Shown piece after piece: positions 12,451-21,828 of a DNA stretch of 64,000 bases. A program made the translations under genes and the position numbers. The notes below the pieces were generated by a model. The model made no database searches. It saw nothing but the letters and a program-made list of their open reading frames with translations, and was not told the DNA's origin. The stretch comes from Zingiber officinale (Eukaryota; Streptophyta; Magnoliopsida; Zingiberales; Zingiberaceae), in assembly GCF_018446385.1 (NCBI RefSeq), contig NC_055998.1:21507173-21571172 (forward strand), given 5' to 3'. Each line of letters opens with the position of its first letter. Within the stretch, counting starts at the first letter, position 1.

Positions 12451-14720
12451 AATTCATATGGCGGGGCGGAGTGGCCAGTCCGTGGGTTAGAAAATTCTCA
12501 ATTTTATCGAGTTGCAGATTACATGCATGAGGTCATAAAAAAATAATAAAAATATTTTTAACTGTGTGAATTAGTATGACCCAGTATAAAATTATTTTTT
12601 GGATTTATAATTATGAGGAGGGGTTTATAAAAATTATAGATTTTTTTATTTTAATGTGATAATATTGTAATACATTAGATTTTATAATAAAATTAAATTT
12701 ATAAATTCAGGATTACGATTATCCGTAGCATTCAAAGTTAACTAATTGCGCATCGCGTCGGCGGAAGGACGTCGCCCGCCAAGCCGCGTGGGGACCACGT
12801 CAGTCACGCTTCGATATTTCGATATCAACCACAATATTATTTTGTAATGCCCTTTGTGGCACATATGGAAAGTTATAAGCTTTACTATTTTCATTTGCGG
12901 CGCAGTCGAATGTGAATGCATCTAGACACTCCGTGGTTCGCGAAGAAAAAACTGACGGATATTATCGTCTTCTCCCACTTTAAAATAAATATATATTTAA
13001 TTCGAAATTTGAATGAACTTAGCAATTGAGTTCTAGCAAAATAAAACATCAAAGTCGTCCCAGGTCGCACTCACCATTGTCAACGAGGCTGCATTGTTGA
13101 TGCGAACGTTGACTGCCGCTCGTCACTGATTTATAAATTTAAGTGTATAAATGAGAAACACAAAAAGTCAAGTAGTGTGGTTTGGTACGCGTCACATTGT
13201 AGTATGGCTCTCATTTTGTCAATTAAAATAAAAGATCATTGCAAAAGTGCATTTATTATTATTTATACTTCATCCCGTCTTTAATTTTTTTTACATATTT
13301 TACATTTTAAAAGTCAAAATTTATAATTTTATAACTTCTATAATATAATATTGACTAATATGCTAGTATCAATTATAAATAAATTATCTATATAATATTA
13401 ATTATAATTCGTATTACAGTAATTATGAATTGATACTATAAAAATATTAAAAAAAAAATTGAAAGGAAATGAGACGCCTTTTATAATAAATAAAAGCAGA
13501 TTGATACACGTTACATTGTACGTCTGGTTGTTTTTTTATTTGACTTTCTTTTCTCTTTCTATATATTTTTAAGGTCAACGGATGCTAAAGCTAATGCTGC
13601 GGCATGAGTATCCAACGGTCAGAATATTTCTTTTTTTTTTTTAATAAGAGGTAGATTGGTTCGATAGTATAAATTAATTTATGCACGTTAAGAATTCGAC
13701 CTTTAAATTTATTTTTCTTTTACTAAAAATAATTAAATACTACCGTTTGTTAAGAATTGGACCAAATTTTGAAGAGGCCCATATTGTAATTGACTCGGCC
13801 CATCCAATTGAAATACCTCTCTTGCTTATGACCATTGGCACGGCGAGCGACAAGGCCTATTAGATCACCCATGTAATCAGCGTTCGAAACTCAGAATCGG
13901 CAAAACAATTCATCATTTTGTTCAAAAATTTAGACTACTGGACCAACAGGCCACTCTATGACTCTATCCATCCCTGGCGTGGATAGCTTGGCAAAAAAAA
14001 AAAAAAAAAAAAAAAAAAAACTTGTGTGATGACCCATAAGTTAAATATTTTCATAAGTTTTTTTTAAAAATTTTCAATATACTATATCAATACTAATTCA
14101 AACGTAAAAAATTTATTATTCATTTCACAATTAAAAAAACTCTATATAACTTTTATAACTTTTTTTTTATAGGTCCTATATTACAAATCACATATCTTTA
14201 TTTATTATTATTTTTATTTAATACCTCTATATCATTTTTACTTAATAGTTTAATTAATTTTGATCTTTAATTTAATTTATTGATAATTTTTAATTAATAA
14301 ATTGATTTCATTTATGATTTTTAATTTTTATTTAATATTTAATGAATTAAAAAGCTAAAACCTCTTCCAATTTATAGCAGTGACAATGGGCTTGGCCAAA
14401 TGATCCAAATACTGATTTGTGTTTTTCATGATTGATCATTAAACATGTTTAAAAACGTAAAAACTTTAATTAATCGACCAAACTCAAATTAAAACAAAAT
14501 TTTATCATTTAACATAATATCATCATAATGCCATCAAATTCATAACAAAAGGAATGCGGAATCTTTTTTTTTTATATGTGCAATTGGACAAAAGTCTAGT
14601 GGTTGTAACGTTTCCACTATGATTCTTCACGCACAGGAAACAGCAAAGTAATCTTATGGTATCAGCACGTGTGTAAAAATGGCACAAATTGTCATATTTG
14701 GTTAGACTTTGTTCGTTAAT
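12451..14720. other. AT-rich intergenic spacer with a poly(A) run
   Basis: Long stretch without a supported gene. It contains a pure A28 run at 13993-14020 preceded by a short GC-richer segment (13900-13992), which could be the 3' tail of an old retroposon. No target duplication was found, so this stays open. Confidence 0.5.
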
Positions 14721-14845
14721 AGATATCAATTATAGTTCGATCGATATATTGGAGCATATAGAGAAGCACAATCTCCGTTTCGTTAATAACAGGATCCGAT
14801 TGCACGATCGGTCGATCGCTGATCTCGCCTGAGAACTACACCGCC

Positions 14846-15922
14846 ATGGCCGCCGCCTCTGCGCATCTCCACCTTTCATCCATTCCGAACTGCACCGGCA
14901 TCCGCCGTGTGGCGGGAGGCGCACGCCTCGGCTGCGACCCCTCCCTTCTTCCCACCTTCCGCCCTCTCCCCACCCTCTCTTTCCCACTTCTCGTCGCTCG
15001 CTACGCGAACCCTAATCTATCTCAAAACGTAATCTCCACGGACTTATCGGGCGGCGGTCCTGCCGTTCCTCCGGGTGGACCTGGCCACAACGGCCGAGGC
15101 GGCGATGGTGCTTCAGACGGTGATCGCGATCCCGAGGAGCCCGCCTCATCCGATCTGGGAGGTCCTCTAGGTCTCTTCCTCGAGGGATGGAGATCTAGGG
15201 TTGCCGCTGATCCTCAGTTCCCCTTCAAGGTCCTCATGGAGGAGCTTGTCGGCGTCAGTGCTTGTGTCCTCGGCGACATGGCCTCCCGACCCAACTTTGG
15301 TCTCAACGAGCTCGACTTCGTCTTTTGCACCCTAGTTGTCGGATCCATCGTCAACTTCGTCCTCATGTACCTCTTGGCGCCCACCGCCGCCTCCGCTGCC
15401 GGTGCCTCTGCTCTACCTGGCATATTTGCTACCTGCCCCACTAGCCACATGTTTGAGCCGGGGTCTTACTCCCTATTCTCCCGTATGGGCACCTTTGCCT
15501 ATAAAGGCGTTACCTTTGCTGCTGTTGGTTTCGCTGCGGGGCTTGCCGGGACGGCGATCTCAAATGGGTTGATCGCTCTGCGCAAGAAGATGGATCCAGG
15601 GTTTGTGCCACCGAACAAACCGCCGCCAACTGTGTTGAATGCGCTGACCTGGGCGCTGCATATGGGCTTGAGCAGCAATTTCCGTTACCAGACCCTTAAT
15701 GGGATTGAGTACACTATGGAGAAGGCGTTGCCTTCGTCTGGTTTCAAGGCTTCAGTGGTGGTGCTTAGGTGTTTGAACAATGTGCTTGGTGGAATGTCTT
15801 TTGTTATGCTTGCAAGGATTACCGGATCTCAGAAGGCGGCAGGGGATGGAGAGGTGGTAGAAGATATCAAGGAGAAGTTGGTCAGCGAGAAAGCTACAGA
15901 TTCAGAGAATATCGATGATTGA
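14846..15922 (+). CDS. RETICULATA-related plastid membrane protein (DUF3411), single exon
   Basis: 358 residues in one GC-rich exon. Residues 1 to about 55 are rich in Ala, Ser and Arg with few acidic residues, as in a chloroplast transit peptide. 68-106 is a Gly/Pro/Asp-rich linker. The DUF3411 domain runs from about 107 to 328, with conserved blocks DPQFPFKVLMEELVG (122-136), NFGLNELDFVFCTLVVGSIVNFVLMY (150-175), MFEPGSYSLFSRMGTFAYKG (202-221) and NFRYQTLNGIEY (278-289). Three or four hydrophobic segments (about 157-179, 219-246, 303-325) predict a multispanning protein. Arabidopsis members (RETICULATA, RER1-7) lie in the chloroplast envelope and affect leaf mesophyll development; their biochemical role is unsettled. 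Length and domain order are close to the RER3/RER4 subgroup. A weak TATA-like ATATATTGGAG lies about 100 bp upstream. The gene looks intact. Confidence 0.93.
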   Translation: MAAASAHLHLSSIPNCTGIRRVAGGARLGCDPSLLPTFRPLPTLSFPLLVARYANPNLSQNVISTDLSGGGPAVPPGGPGHNGRGGDGASDGDRDPEEPASSDLGGPLGLFLEGWRSRVAADPQFPFKVLMEELVGVSACVLGDMASRPNFGLNELDFVFCTLVVGSIVNFVLMYLLAPTAASAAGASALPGIFATCPTSHMFEPGSYSLFSRMGTFAYKGVTFAAVGFAAGLAGTAISNGLIALRKKMDPGFVPPNKPPPTVLNALTWALHMGLSSNFRYQTLNGIEYTMEKALPSSGFKASVVVLRCLNNVLGGMSFVMLARITGSQKAAGDGEVVEDIKEKLVSEKATDSENIDD

Positions 15923-16757
15923 TGAATGAGCGTAAGCGAAGTAAGTGTTCTTTTGATGAAGTGTTAATTGGGATGGACCAGTGAAAGAGAGTTTGAGAAG
16001 CTTTGCATTTCTATAAACTTGTTGTACTGAAATATCGAATTTGAGCCACTATTAGGATAGTGAATTTTCTCTCTGGTCAACCTTGTTTCTTTTTGGTCAA
16101 TTTTCTAATAAGTTGTTGATTGTTGCCCAAGAAAATCGTCAAATTTGCTGATCCGCATCTCTTTTTCTTGGCGTTCTTCTTTACTTAATGTTGTTTTGTT
16201 TTGCTACAATGTTGTAGTCCCTGTAGAACGTTTGGATGCTTGTATGTGTATCTTGTCTTTATCTAAACCTGTTAATTTTTGACAGACAACATTATCCATA
16301 CGAATAAGACTTTCTGTTTCTTTTCATGGAAACTAGTTTTTAGATTTTCTATTTCTTATGCTTTTAGAAATGACTTCCGTTCATTATAAAAGAAGTCACT
16401 TTCCTCAAGAAATACTATATTTTTCACTTCTTTGATCATAGTTATTTTATTACACTAAACATTAGAAATCTGAAAATATTAGTAGACTTTTTGTAGAGAA
16501 CTGTTTAGCTTTTATTTGTATTCATAGGTCACATCAATGACCTAGTTATCTGCTTGATTGCAGTATGTTGTGTTGTGTACTTTGCATTGCTTCAGCTACC
16601 TCTTCGCGTTCTTTGCTTCATTCCACAAAATGTGCCTCTTAGATTCTATCTAGTCTTTGTTTTAATGCATAGATGTAGAGATTAGTATGAAAGTGATAAA
16701 GATATCAAGTTTTGGAGAAGCTTCGCAAGATGCATGCATGGGCCAACATTCCTTACA
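15923..16757. other. 3' UTR and downstream spacer of the RETICULATA-related gene
   Basis: AT-rich, T-rich sequence without a supported reading frame. The first part is the expected 3' untranslated region. It is cut at 16762 by the LARD element and should resume at 21161. Confidence 0.5.
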
Positions 16758-16762
16758 CTAGT

Positions 16763-17878
16763 TGATCCGGTTGTGTAAGGGGCAGAAAAGGAGATAGGAG
16801 AAAGTAGAGGGGCATTTAGGTCTTTTGAGAAGCTAGGGCTTTGGAGGGAAAAAAGGGGGGCTCGGGTTTGAGAGAAAAGGGGCGGGGATTTTTTGGGGGG
16901 AGGCGGCGGCAGAGATCAGGGGGAGAAAAAAGAGGCCGCCGCCAGCAGAGATGAAGGGAGGTCTTCTTCCTCCCCATCGGGTACTGTTCGCCGGGGCCAT
17001 CGCCGGCCGCCACCGCCTAGCCTCTTCTCCCCCTCGCGTTGCCGGCTTTCAGCTTCCCTCGCCTGTAGAGATCTTCGACCGCTGCTTCCCATCTCACGCA
17101 CAACCTCCATGTGACGTCGCCTCCCGCCTCCGCGTCCAGCGAGTATCGACGCCTCTCCCATACTACCGGCAGCGAATGTCTCCGCCGGCCGCGACTTCCG
17201 GCGGCGGTCAGCGCCTCCCGCCGGCCATGTGCCTCCTCCAGAGGCTGCCGTTACCGGCATCTCATGCTGTAGCCACCGCCGCAGCCGTCTTTGGCGGCCA
17301 GCACCTCCGGTTTCCCGACCGTCGATTCCGACGGCGGTACAGCCGCTGTCCTTGCCGCGTGCGGCACAGATCTGATCCAGTGCAGTGTTTCCGGACATCG
17401 GTTGTGTTTCCGGCCATCGAGCCGTGTGGTGTTTCGTTATTCGGATTGTTATCATGCAGTCGGACCGTGCTCCGTCCTGCGGATCTATATCGCGTCCGGC
17501 TTCGAGCTACTAGAGCCAGCTACGCGTTTGGTGGACATTTATCTACTATTCGGGATCGCGACGACTCCGTCAGCTCACTGATCCATTCGAGGGCGCCCCC
17601 CTGGGCCAGGGTACGTTCTCGTACTCAATATCTGTTTATTTTACTACTATTCTGTTATTATCTGGATAATCATACATTTGTGGGATTCGCCTCGAGCACC
17701 GAGGTACCAGAGACCGGGGGGAACCCGGTCGCTGGATACAGGTACAGTTGACCGGAGGAGGACTTCTGACGATCTGGTCAACGCAGCGGACAGCTCACCC
17801 CCGGGTCGTGAGGATGCGGTCCACATTCCAGACACGTCACACCGGCAGGTTCGTTTTCTCAGCTTCCAGACAGGATCA
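16763..17878 (+). mobile_element. 5' LTR of the complete LARD element
   Basis: TGATCCGG...AGGATCA, 1116 bp. A 266-codon frame and an antisense 179-codon frame occur identically in both LTRs; they match no family I know and are not called as genes. GC-rich in the first 600 bp. Confidence 0.9.
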
Positions 17879-17881
17879 AAA

Positions 17882-17900
17882 TGGCGCCGTCTGTGGGAAC
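17882..17900 (+). other. Primer-binding site of the LARD element
   Basis: TGGCGCCGTCTGTGGGAAC directly follows the 5' LTR after AAA. The TGGCGCCGT start is shared with tRNA primer sites of plant Tat/Athila-type Ty3/gypsy elements. Which tRNA it pairs with would need a tRNA set from this species. Confidence 0.75.
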
Positions 17901-18013
17901 GCGCCTGATCTGGAACGTGAAGATGAACGACGCCGGATAGTTCTGCCATCTTCATGATCACGGTCAGTTTTTCTGGTATTTATCCTGGCAGTTATATGAT
18001 CTGTATTAGTCCC

Positions 18014-18469
18014 GAAGGCCCCCGAGCCGTTCGCCCGGGAGGTTTATATCCGAGCCACGGGCTCGAACCCGAAGGCCCCCGAGCCGTTCAGCCGGGAGGT
18101 TTATATCCGAGCCACGGGCTCGAACCCGAAGGCCCCCGAGCCGTTCAGCCGGGAGGTTTATATCCGAGCCACAGGCTCGAAGACGAAGGCCCCCGTGCCG
18201 ATCGGCCGGGAGGTTTATATCCGAGCCACGGGCTCGAAGACGAAGGCCCCCGAGCCGATCGGCCGGGAGGTTTATATCCGAGCCACGGGCTCGAAGCCGA
18301 AGGCCCCCGAGCCGTTCGGCCGGGAGGTTTATATCCGAGCCACGGGCTCGAAGACGAAGGCCCCCGTGCCGATCGGCCGGGAGGTTTATATCCGAGCCAC
18401 GGGCTCGAAGCCGAAGGCCCCCGAGCCGTTCGGCCGGGAGGTTTATATCCGAGCCACAGGCTCAAACAC
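18014..18469. repeat. 57-bp tandem array, eight units
   Basis: GAAGGCCCCCGAGCCGTTCGG begins a unit at 18014, 18071, 18128, 18185, 18242, 18299, 18356 and 18413, exactly 57 bp apart, a multiple of three. Each contains GGGAGGTTTATATCCGAGCCACGGGCTCG. The period keeps long frames open on both strands (17954-18583 plus, 18145-18465 minus), which is a by-product, not evidence of a protein. One to two further units recur at 19196-19285. Confidence 0.95.
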
Positions 18470-18574
18470 GAAGACCCCGAGCCGTTCGGCCGGGCTGCAT
18501 ACTATTATGGCAGGATGGGAAACCAAAACCCTGCGCTGTTCAGGATGATAGAGGGAGGATATTGCCTAGGAGCG

Positions 18575-18845
18575 AAGGCCTGAGCCGCTCGGCCAGGTAC
18601 ATTATAGCTGAGTACTACCTCAGGGAGCGAAGGCCTGAGCCGCTCGGCCAGGTACATTATAGCCGAGACTACCTCGGGGAGGATTATATGCGAGCCAAGC
18701 GCTCGATGTGAAGGCCCGAGCCGTTCGGCCGGGTATATGGTATCCGAGCCCAGCGCTCGATGTGAAGGCCCGAGCCGTTCGGCCGGGTATATGGTATCCG
18801 AGCCCAGCGCTCGATGTGAAGGCCCGAGCCGTTCGGCCGGGTATA
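18575..18845. repeat. Diverged units of the same array (about 54 bp)
   Basis: GAAGGCCCGAGCCGTTCGGCCGGGTATATGG-type units recur with AGGTACATTATAGC- and GTATCCGAGCCCAGCGCTCG-type linkers. They share the GAGCCG(T/C)TCGGCC core with the 57-bp array and look like older derivatives. Confidence 0.85.
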
Positions 18846-18890
18846 TAGTCTCACTTGAAGACCGACGAGCACCGTCGTTAAAAATCGAGA

Positions 18891-19112
18891 GTCGGACCGG
18901 CGACTATAAACCTCCCGGGCGACCGACCAAGAGTCGGGCCGCAGTCGGACCGGCGACTATAAACCTCCCGGGCGACCGACCAAGAGTCGGGCCGCAGTCG
19001 GACCGGCGACTATAAACCTCCCGGGCGACCGACCAAGAGTCGGGCCGCAGTCGGACCGGCGACTATAAACCTCCCGGGCGACCGACCAAGAGTTGGGCCG
19101 CAGTCGGACCGG
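18891..19112. repeat. 53-bp tandem array, four units plus a partial
   Basis: GTCGGACCGGCGACTATAAACC begins at 18891, 18944, 18997, 19050 and, partially, 19103. Each unit has CGACTATAAACCTCCCGGGCG, a TATA-like core in the same place as in the 64-bp units at 1204-1590. Confidence 0.95.
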
Positions 19113-19135
19113 TGTGAATCCCCCGGGCTGAAGAC

Positions 19136-20039
19136 CTCTGCACGGACCAGCATATCATATATTCTATCTCCCCCGTTCGGAGTCGTCGAGTTATCACCGA
19201 AGGCCCCCGAGCCGTTCGGCCGGGAGGTTTATATCCGAGCCACGGGCTCGAAGCCAAAGGCCCCCGAGCCGTTCGGCCGGGAGGACCAGTATATCGGACC
19301 AGTATATCATACATCTATCTCTCCCGTTCGGGGTCGAGCAATCCTCGCGGCCCGGCATCTATCTGACCGATCGACGTCACCACGGTCGCACGCGCGGCAT
19401 CGTCCGCCCGGCATCTATCTGACCGATCGACGTCACCACGGTCGCACGCGCGGCATCGCCCGCCCCGCATCTATCCATCCGATCGGCATCATTTCGATCG
19501 CTCGCACGACAGCGTCCGCCTAGCATCAATCCATCCGATCGGCATCATTCCGATCGCTCGTTCAGCATTGCCTACTCATCGATACTCGATTGCCAGAACA
19601 GCATTTTATGTTCGCTCGCTGACCATTCTCGATGCTGCTCATTCAGCACGTCAGGCCAGCATTTCATAATCGACTGATCGTCATTTTCTCTGTCGCCCGT
19701 TCGGCGTTGTCCGCTCGTCGTCTACTCACTCGATCGACATCTTTCTGATCGTCCGTTCGGCCACACGCTTGGTCGTCTATCCACTCGATCGACATCACTT
19801 CGATCGTCCGGTCAGTATCTTCGCGGCTGCGCATTCAACATCAGTGCGATTATTGACCTGGTCCGCTCGGCACGTTTATCATCTCATGCGACACTATTAT
19901 CATAGCGACCGTTCGAGTGACATTATATTATCGGTTCAGCGATGCGGTTTTGACATCGAGAGCGGTTTAGCTCTTTGCGATAGACTGTCCAGTCAGTCGG
20001 ACTCACGCCTCCTTCGACTAGACTTGAAGGGGAGACTTG
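19136..20039. other. 3' interior of the LARD element
   Basis: Begins with GACCAGCATATCATATATTC and ATCTCCCCCGTTCGG words shared with 1620-2745. It then has CGCCCGGCATCTATC-type low-complexity sequence with a near-perfect repeat of about 75 bp (ATCTATCTGACCGATCGACG at about 19349 and 19410), and ends in the polypurine stretch. No retroelement protein found. Confidence 0.7.
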
Positions 20040-21155
20040 TGATCCGGTTGTGTAAGGGGCAGAAAAGGAGATAGGAGAAAGTAGAGGGGCATTTAGGTCT
20101 TTTGAGAAGCTAGGGCTTTGGGGGGAAAAAAGGGGGGCTCGGGTTTGAGAGAAAAGGGGCGGGGATTTTTTGGGGGGAGGCGGCGGCAGAGATCAGGGGG
20201 AGAAAAAAGAGGCCGCCGCCAGCAGAGATGAAGGGAGGTCTTCTTCCTCCCCATCGGGTACTGTTCGCCGGGGCCATCGCCGGCCGCCACCGCCTAGCCT
20301 CTTCTCCCCCTCGCGTTGCCGGCTTTCAGCTTCCCTCGCCTGTAGAGATCTTCGACCGCTGCTTCCCATCTCACGCACAACCTCCATGTGACGTCGCCTC
20401 CCGCCGCCGCGTCCAGCGAGTATCGACGCCTCTCCCATACTACCGGCAGCGAATGTCTCCGCCGGCCGCGACTTCCGGCGGCGGTCAGCGCCTCCCGCCG
20501 GCCATGTGCCTCCTCCAGAGGCTGCCGTTACCGGCATCTCATGCTGTAGCCACTGCCGCAGCCGTCTTTGGCGGCCAGCACCTCCGGTTTCCCGACCGTC
20601 GATTCCGACGGCGGTACAGCCGCTGTCCTTGCCGCGTGCGGCACAGATCTGATCCAGTGCAGTGTTTCCGGACATCGGTTGTGTTTCCGGCCATCGAGCC
20701 GTGTGGTGTTTCGTTATTCGGATTGTTATCATGCAGTCGGACCGTGCTCCGTCCTGCGGATCTATATCGCGTCCGGCTTCGAGCTACTAGAGCCAGCTAC
20801 GCGTTTGGTGGACATTTATCTACTATTCGGGATCGCGACGACTCCATCAGCTCACTGATCCATTCGAGGGCGCCCCCCTGGGCCAGGGTACGTTCTCGTA
20901 CTCGATATCTGTTTATTTTACTACTATTCTGTTATTATCTGGATAATCATACATTTGTGGGATTCGCCTCGAGCACCGAGGTACCAGAGACCGGGGGGAA
21001 CCCGGTCGCTGGATACAGGTACAGTTGACCGGAGGAGGACTTCTGACGATCTGGTCAACGCAGCGGACAGCTCACCCCCGGGTCGTGAGGATGCGGTCCA
21101 CATTCCAGACACGTCACACCGGCAGGTTCGTTTTCTCAGCTTCCAGACAGGATCA
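20040..21155 (+). mobile_element. 3' LTR of the complete LARD element
   Basis: 1116 bp, same length as the 5' LTR. Differences seen by eye: one in the G run near the start, one in CTCCCGCC(T/G)CCGCG, AGCCAC(C/T)GCC, ACTCC(G/A)TCAG and TACTC(A/G)ATATC. Followed by the target duplication CTAGT. Confidence 0.92.
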
Positions 21156-21160
21156 CTAGT

Positions 21161-21828
21161 CTTCACTCACTAACACTGAATCCTAACATTTTGATAACAG
21201 GTCTGCGCACAGCACAGTGATCTTAGTAGTGCCATCTTGCTGATTGGTATGAAGGGCTGTTTTATTGTGCTACTGTAGTCATTTAACAAAATTTTATCAA
21301 CAGTTAGTGAAGCAATTCTTAATTTTTTTTCTCTGCATTTCCATAAATTTTTATCAACAGTTAGTTACACTTTCTTGTGGCGGAGCCTGGTGTATCTAAT
21401 CCACCTTAAGGAAACATTACATACAACCTGTTCATTTTTTTCCCAATGTCACCCTTGGTATCTGGTTGTTGTGATAGGTTCAGCGCTATGCTAAATATTC
21501 ATTAATAGTTTCTAGCTTGTGGCTACCTGGTCTGTTTATTCAATTCGGTAGATTGAAGTTAGATTTACTTGGATGGATAACTAGGAGTAAGGGAGAGGAA
21601 GGGAATGGGCACATAATTTATAGACATGAAAGGTTCACATTGTGTCCATTTCTCTTATCTTTCCACCCAAATAAACCTAGCCTGACAAGTGCTCGTGCAT
21701 CCGAGATATATCAGGATTCTTTTTAAAAACTTTCTTCGAGGATCTGCCTTTCATTTGAAGAACATTATGTGAACCAGTTATCCTCTAGAAATAATGCTTA
21801 CCTCTTTTTCCTGAATATAGGTCATGGG
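21161..21828. other. Intergenic spacer
   Basis: Continuation of the DNA interrupted by the LARD insertion. No supported gene or element end. Confidence 0.4.

Larger units (their letters stand above)
16763..21155 (+). mobile_element. Complete young non-autonomous LTR retrotransposon (LARD type), TSD CTAGT
   Basis: Two LTRs of 1116 bp (16763-17878 and 20040-21155) flank a 2161-bp interior. The target duplication CTAGT is present at 16758-16762 and 21156-21160. The primer-binding site TGGCGCCGTCTGTGGGAAC starts at 17882, three bases after the 5' LTR, and resembles that of the Tat/Athila-type Ty3/gypsy lineage. A polypurine stretch GAAGGGGAGAC precedes the 3' LTR. The interior has only tandem arrays and low-complexity GC-rich DNA and encodes no gag-pol, so it must be copied in trans by a related autonomous element. 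By eye the LTRs differ at only five positions, a sign of recent insertion. Confidence 0.93.

Noticed and set aside
13900-14020. Retroposon tail ending in A28
   Set aside because: No target duplication or recognisable body found, so no element is called.
16951-17751. 266-codon frame in both LTRs of the LARD element (also at 20228-21028), with 179-codon antisense frames
   Set aside because: GC-rich DNA with few stops, present only because the LTR is duplicated, no known domain, Arg/Pro/Ser-rich translation without family resemblance, and the related LTR at 3787-5104 does not keep it.
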